Shown piece by piece: positions 27,259 to 38,002 of a DNA stretch of 64,000 bases (the stretch's first letter is position 1; each line of letters opens with the position of its first letter). The notes below the pieces were generated by a model that worked only from the letters and a program-made list of their open reading frames with translations, did no database searches and was not told the origin of the DNA. Made by a program: the position numbers and the translations under genes. Source of the stretch: Betaproteobacteria bacterium (GTDB lineage Bacteria > Pseudomonadota > Gammaproteobacteria > Burkholderiales > Burkholderiaceae_C); contig JABCYW010000014.1 in assembly GCA_013289985.1 (NCBI GenBank), positions 1 to 64,000 of the forward strand. The letters are read 5' to 3'.

Positions 27259-28092
27259 ATGATCAGCGGCAAGACCACCCTCATCGCGCACATCGGCTTT
27301 CCCACCGAGAGCTTCAAGGCGCCGATGATCTACAACCCCTGGTTCGACAAGCGGGGCATCGACGCCGCGGTCGTCCCGATGGGCGTGCGGCCGGAGGACT
27401 ACGCGACGAGCCTGAAGGCCATCTTCCGCATGTCCAACGTGCACGGCGCGCTGGTGACGATGCCGCACAAGGTGGCCACCAATTCGCTGGTCGACGAGAT
27501 CACGCCCACGGCGCGCATCGCGGGCGCGTCCAACGCGATCCTGCTGCGCCCCGACGGCACGCTGCTGGGCGACCAGTTCGACGGCGCCGGCTTCGTGCGC
27601 GGCGTGCAGCGCAAGGGCCTGGCGCTGGCAGGCAAGCGCGTGCTGGTGTCGGGCAACGGCGGCGTGGGCTCCGCGATCGCGGCGTCGCTGGCCGCGGCCG
27701 GCGTGGCGCGGATGGCGCTGTTCGACGGGTTCGAGGCGTCGTCGCGCGCGCTCGCCGACCGCCTGCGCCCGTACTACCCGAAGCTCGAGATCGGCATCGG
27801 CTCCAACGACCCCGCGGGCTTCGACCTGATCGTCAACGCCACGCCGCTGGGCATGAAGGAGGGCGATCCGCTGCCCTTCGACATGGACCGCGTCGCGCCG
27901 TCCACCTTCGTCGGCGAGGTGGTGATGAAGGAGGCGATGACGCCGCTGCTGCGCGCGGCGCAGGCCAAGGGCTGCGCGTTCCAGCTGGGCACCGACATGC
28001 TGTTCGAGATGATCCCAGCCTACCTCGAGTTCTTCGGCTTCGGCATCGCCACGCCAGAGGAACTGCGCGAGGTCGCGACCTTGAAGTACTGA
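27259..28092 (+). CDS. Shikimate/quinate dehydrogenase-like protein (AroE family)
   Basis: This 277-residue protein has the AroE fold: an N-terminal substrate domain with VTMPHK (catalytic Lys71) and DQFDGAGF (catalytic Asp108), then a Rossmann loop SGNGGVGSAIA and NATPLGM. The first substrate loop is divergent: FPTESFKAP replaces the usual HSxSP pattern, so one of the two substrate serines is changed. Biosynthetic AroE usually lies elsewhere. Here, between a transporter and a porin, a catabolic role in oxidising shikimate or a related compound to 3-dehydroshikimate is more likely. Cofactor preference is not clear. CGGAG precedes the ATG. Confidence 0.87.
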   Translation: MISGKTTLIAHIGFPTESFKAPMIYNPWFDKRGIDAAVVPMGVRPEDYATSLKAIFRMSNVHGALVTMPHKVATNSLVDEITPTARIAGASNAILLRPDGTLLGDQFDGAGFVRGVQRKGLALAGKRVLVSGNGGVGSAIAASLAAAGVARMALFDGFEASSRALADRLRPYYPKLEIGIGSNDPAGFDLIVNATPLGMKEGDPLPFDMDRVAPSTFVGEVVMKEAMTPLLRAAQAKGCAFQLGTDMLFEMIPAYLEFFGFGIATPEELREVATLKY

Positions 28093-28125
28093 GCTTCCCA
28101 CACAACCATGAACAGGAGACATTCG

Positions 28126-29523
28126 ATGACCCCCAGGACCGTGTTGTTCCGCGTGAACCCGATCGCAGCCGCCCTGATCTCGGCCGGCCTGCTGGCCGCG
28201 ACGAGCGGCGCGCGCGCCGACCAGCTGAGCGACCTCGAGGCCGCCGTGCAGAAGCTGCAGGCCCAGGTCGCGGAGCTCAAGGCGCAGCGGGCGGCCGACG
28301 AGCAGAAGGCGGCGGCCGCGCCGGCGGCTCCGGCGCTCATCGTCAATCCTCCGCCGGCTGTTCCCGCCGCCACCGACATCGGCACCGCGTCGCAGCTGGT
28401 GCCCGTCCCGCGCCTGCTGCAGCTGAAGACGGCGAGCAGCAGCTTCATGGTCTATGGCGACGTCGACATCTACGGCAACCACATGCGCAGCAGCAGCGGC
28501 GCGAAGATCAACGCGCTGCAGGACGGCGCGCTCCTGCGCAGCCGCCTGGGCTTCGCCGGCACCAAGGACTTCGGCTCGGGCTACGGCGCCGCCTTCACGC
28601 TGGAGACCGGCTTCAACGCCACCAACGGCACGCAGGCCGACCAGCCCAACGCCAACGCCACGGGCCTGACCACCAGCGGCCGCCTGTTCGACCGCCAGGC
28701 CTGGGCCGGCCTGACCAGCACGACGTACGGCGAGTTCCGCGTGGGCCGCCAGAACACCGACATCCAGTCCCAAGGCAACTACATCGACTACACCGAGCGC
28801 AACCTGGGCTCGGTGGTGAACTCGTTCGGCGTGCCCTCGCGCTATGACGGCGACATCGCCTACATCTCGCCGCGCATCGCCGGCGTGCAGGTGGTGGCGC
28901 ACTACGCGATCGGCGGCGGCGGCCAGCAGAACACGAGCACGTTCAACCAGGGCGTGATGCAGTTCCGGGCCGACTACGTCACCGGTCCGATCCGCGTGGC
29001 CTACTCGGGCCTGGTGGCCAAGGCCCCCAACGGCGCGGCCCACGGCAACGAGATCTTCTACCACAGCGTGTATGCGAACTACGACTGGGGCCAGGGTACC
29101 GTCTACGCCGCGTTCGTCCATTCGAACAACGGCGGCGGCGCGCTCAACAACACGGGCGGCAACGAGATCGGCAACATCCCGACGGTGGTCAACGGCGCCA
29201 ACGCGACGGGCAACACGGCCTACGACATCTACCAGGTCTCGGCCGACTACCGCATGACGTCGACGCTGCGCCTGGGCGGCCTGTACGGCAAGATCAAGGA
29301 CACCGTCAATTCGAGCGGAAGCGCCTCGGGCTGGTCGGTGGGCGCCTTCTGGCAGGCCTTCTCCAACGTGACGCTCTACAGCCTGCTTGACCAGATCGAC
29401 AACAACTCGACCGGCGCCTTCGGCCTGGCGGGCTCCGCCGGCCTGACCAAGAACTTCTCGGGCGCGAACCTGGTCGGCCAGAGGATCACGGGCATGCAGG
29501 TGGGCGGGCTTCTCCGGTTCTGA
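28126..29523 (+). CDS. Gram-negative outer membrane porin
   Basis: This 465-residue protein has a Sec signal (AAALISAGLLAATSGARA). A coiled-coil of about 30 residues (QLSDLEAAVQKLQAQVAELKAQ) follows, and then a beta-barrel with many alternating strands ending in GGLLRF, the C-terminal Phe expected for BAM recognition. FMVYGDVDIYGNHM and RSRLGFAGTKDFGSGYGAAFTLETGF are typical of the Burkholderiales porin family. AGGAG lies eight bases before the chosen ATG; another ATG is 18 bases upstream. Placed within the shikimate island, it probably admits the aromatic acid through the outer membrane. Confidence 0.9.
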   Translation: MTPRTVLFRVNPIAAALISAGLLAATSGARADQLSDLEAAVQKLQAQVAELKAQRAADEQKAAAAPAAPALIVNPPPAVPAATDIGTASQLVPVPRLLQLKTASSSFMVYGDVDIYGNHMRSSSGAKINALQDGALLRSRLGFAGTKDFGSGYGAAFTLETGFNATNGTQADQPNANATGLTTSGRLFDRQAWAGLTSTTYGEFRVGRQNTDIQSQGNYIDYTERNLGSVVNSFGVPSRYDGDIAYISPRIAGVQVVAHYAIGGGGQQNTSTFNQGVMQFRADYVTGPIRVAYSGLVAKAPNGAAHGNEIFYHSVYANYDWGQGTVYAAFVHSNNGGGALNNTGGNEIGNIPTVVNGANATGNTAYDIYQVSADYRMTSTLRLGGLYGKIKDTVNSSGSASGWSVGAFWQAFSNVTLYSLLDQIDNNSTGAFGLAGSAGLTKNFSGANLVGQRITGMQVGGLLRF

Positions 29524-29612
29524 GATCGATCGCGGGCCCCGGGGCCGGGCCCGTCCGCGGCATGACCGAAACTGTCCTACCATCGTCGCCACCGCGCACC
29601 CAGGAGCTCTCG

Positions 29613-30524
29613 ATGACGTCCCCTGCACTCGACCGCGAACTCACACCCGATGCCGCGGACACCATCGGTCTCGACGGCATCGAGTTCATCGAATACGCCA
29701 CGCCGCGGCCGCAGGCCCTCGGCCAGGTGCTCGAGATGATGGGCTTCCGGCCGATCGCGCGCCACCGCTCGCGCGAGGTGACGCTGTACCGCCAGGGCGA
29801 GATGAACATCGTCGTCAACGCCAGCGAGCCGGCGCCGGTGGACAGCGACGGCGAGACCGACGAGACGCCCCGCATCGCCGCCATCGCGCTGCGCGTGCGC
29901 GACGCCGCGGCGGCCTACCGCCACGTGCTCGACCTCGGTGCCTGGGCCGTGCCCACGCACGTGGAGGTGATGGAGCTCAACATCCCGGCCATCCACGGCG
30001 TGGGCGGCACGCGCATCTACTTCGTGGACCGCCACCGCGAGTTCTCCATCTACGACGTCGACTTCACGGCCATCCCCACCGTTGACCAGAAGCCGCCGGC
30101 GCTGGCCGACATGCACTGGTTCGGCATCGTCCAGTACATCGGCAACGACCGCATGCAGGACTGGACGGCGTTCTACTCGATGCTGTTCGGCTTCGCCGTG
30201 CTGCCCGACGACCAGCGCTTCGGCGTGATGCCCAAGGGCCGCGTCCTGGTGGGGCCCGGCAGCGCGCGCAGCCGCTTCTACGTGCAGCTGATCGAGCCGG
30301 AGCCGGGCATCCTCGACGCCAAGGGCAACGAGTGGATCGCCCGCCTCGGCCTCGGCACGCCCGACCCGCGCGCCTGCGTGGCGCTGCTGCGCGAACGCGG
30401 CATGGCCTTCGCCGAGACGCCCCACGTGCATTCCGACGAACGCGGCGCGGTCACGCGCACGCAGCTCGGCAGCGTCGTCTTCGAATTGGTGCGCGATTCG
30501 CGCGCCGAGATCCAGGAATCCTGA
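29613..30524 (+). CDS. HPPD-like VOC protein, probable C-terminal half of a split QuiC1-type system
   Basis: This 303-residue protein has two VOC repeats similar to 4-hydroxyphenylpyruvate dioxygenase: GIEFIEYATPRPQALGQVLEMMGFRPIARHRSREVTLYRQGEMNIVVN in the first and MHWFGIVQYIGNDRMQDWTAFYSMLFGF in the second. It is shorter than HPPD (about 360) and seems to lack one of the usual iron ligands: QLIEP stands where HPPD has a His-containing strand. In Pseudomonas QuiC1 and Corynebacterium QsuB such a domain is fused behind a TIM-barrel dehydroshikimate dehydratase. Here the TIM-barrel gene follows two bases later. Tyrosine catabolism is therefore unlikely as its role. Confidence 0.78.
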   Translation: MTSPALDRELTPDAADTIGLDGIEFIEYATPRPQALGQVLEMMGFRPIARHRSREVTLYRQGEMNIVVNASEPAPVDSDGETDETPRIAAIALRVRDAAAAYRHVLDLGAWAVPTHVEVMELNIPAIHGVGGTRIYFVDRHREFSIYDVDFTAIPTVDQKPPALADMHWFGIVQYIGNDRMQDWTAFYSMLFGFAVLPDDQRFGVMPKGRVLVGPGSARSRFYVQLIEPEPGILDAKGNEWIARLGLGTPDPRACVALLRERGMAFAETPHVHSDERGAVTRTQLGSVVFELVRDSRAEIQES

Positions 30525-30526
30525 TC

Positions 30527-31435
30527 ATGACCCAGCAGACCGGCCGCATCGACGACTTCGGCATGGACACCATCTCGCTCGCGGGCCCGCTGCCCGCGAA
30601 GCTGCGCGCCATCCGCGAGGCCGGGTTCTCGCAGGTGATGCTGTCGGCGCGCGACCTGGTGGGGCACGCCGAGCGCGTCGAGGCGGCCATCGCCGCGGTG
30701 CGCGAGAGCGGGCTGCGGGTGACCGGCTTCCAGGTGCTGCGCGACTTCGAGGGCCTGTCGGGGCAGATGCACGACTACAAGGTGGACATCGCCAAGTCCA
30801 TGCTGGAGCTGGCATCGGCCGTCGGCGCCAAGGTGCTGCTCGTCTGCTCCTCCACGTCGGTGCACGCCAGCGGCGACCGCGACCTGGTGGCCCGCGATCT
30901 GCGCAAGCTGGCGATGCTGGCCATCCCGCACGGCATCCGCATCGCCTACGAGGCGCTGTCCTGGGGCCGCACGATCGAGGAATTCCCGGCCGCCTGGGAC
31001 GTGGTGATGCGCGCCGACATGCCCAACCTCGGCCTGGGCCTGGACTCGTTCCACATGTTCGCCACCAGGACCTCGCTCGACGAGCTGCAGTGGCTGGACC
31101 CCGAGCGCATCTTCCTGGTGCAACTGGCCGACTTCATGTGGCAGGAGATCCGCTCGGTGGAGGAGCGCATCGCCACCGCGCGCCACTTCCGCGTGTTTCC
31201 CGGCGAGGGCGCGCACAGCGACCAGGTGGCCGCCATCGTGTCGCGCCTGCACGCGCAGGGCTACCGCGGTGACTACAGCTTCGAGGTCTTCAACGACGAC
31301 TACCAGCAGATCCCGCTGCCGACGTGGCGCGCCGCGCGCGCAAGGCGGCCGACTGGCTGGGCGAGGGCATCCTGCGGCGCTCGGTGCCGCTGCCGGGCGC
31401 GATGCGGCTGCAATCGGTCGGCTGACCGGCAGTAG
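30527..31435 (+). CDS. TIM-barrel sugar phosphate isomerase-like protein, probable 3-dehydroshikimate dehydratase, frameshifted near the C-terminus
   Basis: This xylose-isomerase-like TIM barrel begins MTQQTGRIDDFGMDTISLAG and has metal-site segments IAYEALSWG, GLGLDSFHMF, LVQLADF, FPGEGAHSD and FEVFNDDY. It would convert 3-dehydroshikimate to protocatechuate, the substrate of the PcaHG encoded nearby. After QQIPLPT (codon at 31322) the frame goes into an Arg-rich tail. The next frame, from GTG at 31324 to the TGA at 31423, reads VARRARKAADWLGEGILRRS, which is what the family has here. One lost G would explain it. The barrel core is intact, but the last 33 residues are replaced. It may be a real mutation or an assembly error. 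Confidence 0.8.
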   Translation: MTQQTGRIDDFGMDTISLAGPLPAKLRAIREAGFSQVMLSARDLVGHAERVEAAIAAVRESGLRVTGFQVLRDFEGLSGQMHDYKVDIAKSMLELASAVGAKVLLVCSSTSVHASGDRDLVARDLRKLAMLAIPHGIRIAYEALSWGRTIEEFPAAWDVVMRADMPNLGLGLDSFHMFATRTSLDELQWLDPERIFLVQLADFMWQEIRSVEERIATARHFRVFPGEGAHSDQVAAIVSRLHAQGYRGDYSFEVFNDDYQQIPLPTWRAARARRPTGWARASCGARCRCRARCGCNRSADRQ

Positions 31436-31586
31436 CGTCCGGTCACCCATACAGCAGGCGGTATGCGTGCGATTTCGCACGCAATGCGTTGCGTTTCGGC
31501 GCAAGGGCACCCTTCGGTGGGATGCGCCGCGCGCAAAAACGGCGCACATTGGGAGCGTGGATTCCAGCCCTGGAAGGAGCCCGCCC

Positions 31587-31967
31587 ATGCACACCCTGAC
31601 GCTTGTCCTGATCGCCCTGCTGGCCCTGGCCGCGCGGACGGTGCAGCTGCGGCTGCGGTTCGCGGCCTGGGAATCGCTGTGGCGCTTCGGCTCGGGGCCG
31701 TTCACGGTCGAGCTGCGCCGGCACGCCGAAATGGCCCGCCTGGGCGCCGACTCCCTCGAATTTCCGCAGCCGCGCGAGTTCCGCGTGCTGTCGCTGCGCG
31801 TGGGCGGCATTCCCGTCTGGTCGCAGGTCGCCATCGTGAGCCTGCCGGCCGCCGTCGACGAGCGCATCGACCACGTGCCGGCCACCGAGTTCGATCCGTT
31901 GTTCGACCGGCATTTCCGGCTGAGCTGGCCGCACCAGCGCATGCGGCTGGCGGCGCGGGCGCACTGA
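31587..31967 (+). CDS. Small hypothetical membrane-anchored protein
   Basis: This 126-residue protein has an N-terminal membrane or signal helix (LTLVLIALLALAARTVQL), then a basic soluble part with VELRRHAEMARLGADSLEF and a C-terminal FDRHFRLSWPHQRMRL. GGAAGGAG precedes the ATG and codon use is like that of neighbours, so it is probably real. I recognise no family. It lies at the tail of the shikimate transcript and converges on the pca operon. Its role is unknown. Confidence 0.55.
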   Translation: MHTLTLVLIALLALAARTVQLRLRFAAWESLWRFGSGPFTVELRRHAEMARLGADSLEFPQPREFRVLSLRVGGIPVWSQVAIVSLPAAVDERIDHVPATEFDPLFDRHFRLSWPHQRMRLAARAH

Positions 31968-31984
31968 TTCGGCCGGCCGGCGGC

Positions 31985-33199
31985 TCACGCCGCCAGGAAT
32001 GCCTTCAGCAGCGCGTCGAATTCCGCCGGCGTCTCCAGCACGCTCAGGTGCGACGCGTTCTCGATGATCGCCATGCGGGCCCCCGGGATCCGCGAAGCGA
32101 TCGCCTCGCCCATCGCCGGCGGCGCCCCGGCGTCGCCGGCGCCGGAGATCACCAGCGTCGGACACCCGATCTCGCCCAGGCGATCTTGCCAGTCCACGCC
32201 GGCCACGGCCGCGCAGCTGGCCGCGTAGCCTGCAGGATCGTTGCGCAGGATGCGCGAGCGGATCGCCTGCGTGGCGGCCGGCTCGGCGGCACGGAAGTCG
32301 GCGTGCAGGTAGCGTTCGACCACCATTTCGGCCACCGCGGCCATGCCCTGTGAATCCACCGTGGCGATGCGCTGGGCCCAGCCGGCCTTCGCCGCCTCCG
32401 GATAGATCGAGGTCGTGTTCGCCAGCACCAGCTTCGAGACCAGCTCCGGATGGCGGATCGCCAGCCCCTGACCCACCATCGCGCCCATCGACAGGCCGAT
32501 CCAGGTGACGGGGCCGCGGCCCCATTCGCGGACCAGGCGGGCCGCGTCGTCGACGAGGTCGTCCATCGAGTACGGGCCCGCCGGCGCGGCCGAGCCGCCG
32601 TGGCCGCGCTGGTCGTAGCGCAGCACCTCGCGCGGCGCGCCCAGCGTGCCGGCGGCGAGCCGTTCGGCCAGGCCGTCCCACATCCCCAGGTCCAGGCCCA
32701 GCGCGTGGCCCAGTACCACGGGCGTGCCGGACCCCTGCAGCGCCACCTTCAGCTGCGGCGTGCTGAACGTGTGGTGCGTGACCACGCGCACGCCGTCGGT
32801 CAGCGGACGCGGGCCGGGCAGCAGGCCGTGCTCGCGCAACAGGTCCGTGGTGATCTTGAACGCGGTGTTGGCCGCCGGCACGCCGCAGTAGATGGCGCCC
32901 TGCATCAGCGTTTCCTGGATCTTCTCCAGCGGCACGCCGGAGCGGATCGCCGCGCCGCAGTGCAGCTCGAACTCCTCCCAGCGCGCCAGGCCCATGGTCA
33001 TGCCCAGCACGAGCAGGCGGCGCGTGGTGTGGTCGAGTCCGGGGCGGCCCCAGATGTCGTTCCAGGCGTAGCGCGTGATCAGGGCCTGGAAGTCGGCGTT
33101 GAAGGCGTTCGCGTTGCCCAGCGACTTGTCCACCCAGGAGTCGCCCAGCACGGCGCGACGGTTCTTCACGCCGCGGTCGAAGTCGTCTTCCCTGTCCAT
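31985..33199 (-). CDS. pcaCD: Bifunctional 4-carboxymuconolactone decarboxylase / 3-oxoadipate enol-lactonase (PcaC-PcaD fusion)
   Basis: This 404-residue fusion has an N-terminal carboxymuconolactone decarboxylase domain at about 1-125 (LVLGMTMGLARWEEFELHCGAAIRSG, with His80) and a C-terminal alpha/beta hydrolase at about 145-404 (LRYDQRGHGGS, nucleophile Ser237 in GLSMG, His in NASHLSVLE). The first domain turns gamma-carboxymuconolactone into 3-oxoadipate enol-lactone, and the second hydrolyses that to 3-oxoadipate. In the actinobacterial PcaL fusion the order is hydrolase first; here it is the reverse. It is the last gene of the pca operon. Confidence 0.9.
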   Translation of the reverse strand: MDREDDFDRGVKNRRAVLGDSWVDKSLGNANAFNADFQALITRYAWNDIWGRPGLDHTTRRLLVLGMTMGLARWEEFELHCGAAIRSGVPLEKIQETLMQGAIYCGVPAANTAFKITTDLLREHGLLPGPRPLTDGVRVVTHHTFSTPQLKVALQGSGTPVVLGHALGLDLGMWDGLAERLAAGTLGAPREVLRYDQRGHGGSAAPAGPYSMDDLVDDAARLVREWGRGPVTWIGLSMGAMVGQGLAIRHPELVSKLVLANTTSIYPEAAKAGWAQRIATVDSQGMAAVAEMVVERYLHADFRAAEPAATQAIRSRILRNDPAGYAASCAAVAGVDWQDRLGEIGCPTLVISGAGDAGAPPAMGEAIASRIPGARMAIIENASHLSVLETPAEFDALLKAFLAA

Positions 33200-33212
33200 G
33201 TGTCCCAGCCTT

Positions 33213-34604
33213 TCAGAGATGGCGTTGCCAGGGCGGATCGCGGCGCAGCTCGTCGGCGTGCGTCGCGAGCGCGGCGAGTTGGGGGGCCGCGAGCGCGCTC
33301 GCGTGACGCGCGGGCGCGCCGGCGTCGAACAGCGCGGCGAGTTCTTCAGGGCTGATGCGATCGCGCAGGCGGGGCTCGCCCGCCAGCGCCTCCAGCGCCA
33401 CGTCGCGCAGGTGGCCGCCGCGCGCGACCGTCTGCCTGGACAGGCCCTCGACCCAGTGGTGCGCCTCGGACTTGCCGATCTCGCGCGCCACGCGCATGGC
33501 GAGCGCCTCGGCGAACACCAGGCCCTGCAGCGCGTCGATGTTGCGCCGCATGCGATCCGGAAACACCTGCAGGCCGCCGGCCGCCAGCGTCAGCGCGGCC
33601 AGCGCGCCGTGCACGCTGGCCAGCAGGCCGCCGAACTCGGCGAGCTCCGCCTGCCAGTTGCCCAGGCCGCGCTCGTGCTCCTGCGGCATCGCGGCCAGCA
33701 GGGCGGCCACGCGCTGCGGCGTGCGCACCGCCGCGGCCAGCGCGGTCATCGCGGCCACCGGATTGCGCTTGTGCGGCATCGCCGACGAGCCGCCGCGGCC
33801 GCCGCCCGAAGGTTCGGCCAGTTCGCCGACCTCGCCCTGGGCCATCAGCGAGATGTCCTTGGCGATCTTGCCCAGCGAGCCGGCCAGCACGCCCAGCTCG
33901 CAGCCGAGCGCCACCAGCTCGTCGCGCTGCGTGTGCCAGGCCGCGGGCGGCGCGCGCAGCTCGAGCAATTGCGCCATGCCGGCCAGCACGGCGTCGGCGT
34001 GCTCGCCGAGCGCGGCGCGGGTGCCGACGGCGCCGCCCAGCTGGAGCTGCAGCGCCGCGGCGCCGGCCTGGCGCAGGCGGGCCTGCGCGCGCACCAGCGG
34101 CGCGACCCAGCCGGCCAGCTTGAAGCCGAGGCTGATCACCTGCGCGGGCTGCATCAGCGTGCGGCCCAGCAGGGGTGCGTCGCCGTGCTCGCTCGCCAGC
34201 TTCAGCAGCGCCGGGATCAACAACGACAGGTCGCGGTCGATCAACGCCAGCGCGCGGCGCGTGACCAGCACCTGCGCGGTGTCCAGCACGTCCTGCGTGG
34301 TGCCGCCCCAGTGCACCACCAGCGCCGCCTCGGGGTCGACCTCGGCCACGGCGGCCGTGAGTGCCTTGACCAGCGGGATGGCCACAGTGCCCACGCGGCC
34401 GCCCTCGATGGCCAGGGCCTCGGGGTCGAACTGGCGCGCGTCGCAGGCCGCGGCGATGACCTCGCCCGCCCGCGCGGGGATCGCGCCGGCGGCCGCCTGC
34501 GCGCGCGCGAGGGCGGCCTCGAAGTCGAGCATCGCCTGGACGTAGGCGCGCTCGTCCAGCACCTGCATCACCTCGGGCGAGGCGAGGAAGCGATCGAAGA
34601 TCAT
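33213..34604 (-). CDS. pcaB: 3-carboxy-cis,cis-muconate cycloisomerase
   Basis: This 463-residue protein of the fumarase/aspartase superfamily has the signature GSSAMPHKRNPVAAMTALAAA and the PcaB-like MPQEHERGLGNWQAE segment. It cyclises beta-carboxy-cis,cis-muconate, the product of protocatechuate 3,4-dioxygenase, to gamma-carboxymuconolactone. The length fits the bacterial cycloisomerase. It lies between pcaG and the pcaCD fusion, 13 bases before the latter, so the pathway order in the operon is preserved. Confidence 0.93.
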   Translation of the reverse strand: MIFDRFLASPEVMQVLDERAYVQAMLDFEAALARAQAAAGAIPARAGEVIAAACDARQFDPEALAIEGGRVGTVAIPLVKALTAAVAEVDPEAALVVHWGGTTQDVLDTAQVLVTRRALALIDRDLSLLIPALLKLASEHGDAPLLGRTLMQPAQVISLGFKLAGWVAPLVRAQARLRQAGAAALQLQLGGAVGTRAALGEHADAVLAGMAQLLELRAPPAAWHTQRDELVALGCELGVLAGSLGKIAKDISLMAQGEVGELAEPSGGGRGGSSAMPHKRNPVAAMTALAAAVRTPQRVAALLAAMPQEHERGLGNWQAELAEFGGLLASVHGALAALTLAAGGLQVFPDRMRRNIDALQGLVFAEALAMRVAREIGKSEAHHWVEGLSRQTVARGGHLRDVALEALAGEPRLRDRISPEELAALFDAGAPARHASALAAPQLAALATHADELRRDPPWQRHL

Positions 34605-34629
34605 CGGACGATTGTGCAGGGAACCGGCG

Positions 34630-36924
<2,295 letters not shown>

Positions 36925-36984
36925 CGTTGTCTCCGGTGTTGAAATTATGAGGCGAAGCGTAAGCCCGCGACGGGACGCCTTCAA

Positions 36985-37011
36985 TGGACAGAAGGGGCGA
37001 TCGATTGGACA
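36985..37011. promoter_or_regulatory. Direct repeats for the AraC regulator between the divergent genes
   Basis: TGGACA occurs at 36985-36990 and again at 37006-37011, 21 bases apart, within a wider similar context (C-A-TGGACA-A-GG). Direct repeats two helical turns apart are typical AraC-family half-sites. They lie between the BKACE start and the AraC gene. Confidence 0.5.
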
Positions 37012-37044
37012 ATCGGAACATTCCTCTCGGGAAGATCCCGACTC

Positions 37045-37920
37045 ATGCCGCTCCACCTGCCCACCTACCTGCTCTATGGCGAGGACGCCGGCCTGCCGCC
37101 GGCCGACGTCATGCACTCGGAGTCCATCGCCGAGCGCAGCAGCCTGCATTCGTGGGAGATCAAGCCGCACCGCCACGAGTCGCTGCTGCAGGTGTTCTGG
37201 TTCGAGAAGGGCGAGGTGGAGATCCACATCGACGGCCAGGCCCACTCGCTGCGCGGGCCCGGCGTCATCACGGTGATGCCGCTGGCCGTGCACGGGTTCC
37301 GCTGGACCAGCGACGTGCGCGGCATCGTCTTCACCATGCGCGAGTCGCACGTGCGCACGCTGCTGGCGCGCGACGAGAGCCTGCGCGAGCGGGTGCTGGT
37401 CTCGCGCTGCCTGCCGTTCGCGGCGCCGCACCGCAAGCCGGTGAAGGCGGCCGTGGAGGCCTTGCACGAGGAGCAGACGCAGCACGCGCCCTGGCGCGCC
37501 AGCGCGATCGACGCCGCGATGACGGCGCTGTTCGTGGCGCTGGGCCGCAGCCTGCCGCCGGCCACCGCCGCGCCGGGCGTCGGCGCCCGCTCCGTGGCGC
37601 ACGTCCAGCGTTTCCGCGCGCTGGTCGACGAGCGCTTCCGCGACCAGCCCACGCTGGGCGAGTTCGCCGCCGAGATCGGCATCACCACCACGCAGCTGAA
37701 CCGCGTGTGCCGCACCGTGCTGGGCCACCCCGCGCTGGCCGTGCTGCACGCCCGGCTGTGCCTGGAGGCGCAGCGCGAGCTCGCCTACACCACGCTGAGC
37801 GTCAAGCACATCGCCTACAAGCTGGGCTTCACCGACGCGGGCTATTTCACGCGCTTCTTCGAGCGCGAGACGGGCACGGCGCCGTCGGCCTGGCGGGCCG
37901 AGGCCGTGGCGCGCCGGTGA
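37045..37920 (+). CDS. AraC family regulator (PobR-like), divergent from the pca operon
   Basis: This 291-residue protein has an N-terminal cupin-like sensor domain (IKPHRHESLLQVFWFEKGEVEIHIDGQ) and a C-terminal double helix-turn-helix (TLGEFAAEIGITTTQLNRVCRTVLG and VKHIAYKLGFTDAGYFTRFFERETGTAPSAWR). The layout and the HxxLLQxxW segment resemble the AraC-type PobR regulators of aromatic-acid genes. It is divergent from the BKACE-pcaHGB-pcaCD operon and most likely controls it in response to an aromatic acid or pathway intermediate. Confidence 0.9.
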   Translation: MPLHLPTYLLYGEDAGLPPADVMHSESIAERSSLHSWEIKPHRHESLLQVFWFEKGEVEIHIDGQAHSLRGPGVITVMPLAVHGFRWTSDVRGIVFTMRESHVRTLLARDESLRERVLVSRCLPFAAPHRKPVKAAVEALHEEQTQHAPWRASAIDAAMTALFVALGRSLPPATAAPGVGARSVAHVQRFRALVDERFRDQPTLGEFAAEIGITTTQLNRVCRTVLGHPALAVLHARLCLEAQRELAYTTLSVKHIAYKLGFTDAGYFTRFFERETGTAPSAWRAEAVARR

Positions 37921-38002
37921 GCCGGCGCATGCTCGCGAGCGTGAAGGCGCAGCGACCGCCGGTGGTCGTGGGCGACATCGCGTGCCGGGCCGACAATCGG
38001 CC

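Noticed and set aside
27241-29628. A long minus-strand open frame opposite the dehydrogenase and porin genes
   Set aside because: It has no recognisable domain and the plus-strand proteins in the same place have full family motifs and signal peptides.
29613-30524. Annotation as a true 4-hydroxyphenylpyruvate dioxygenase
   Set aside because: The protein is too short, one metal ligand appears missing, and the neighbours belong to shikimate and not tyrosine breakdown.
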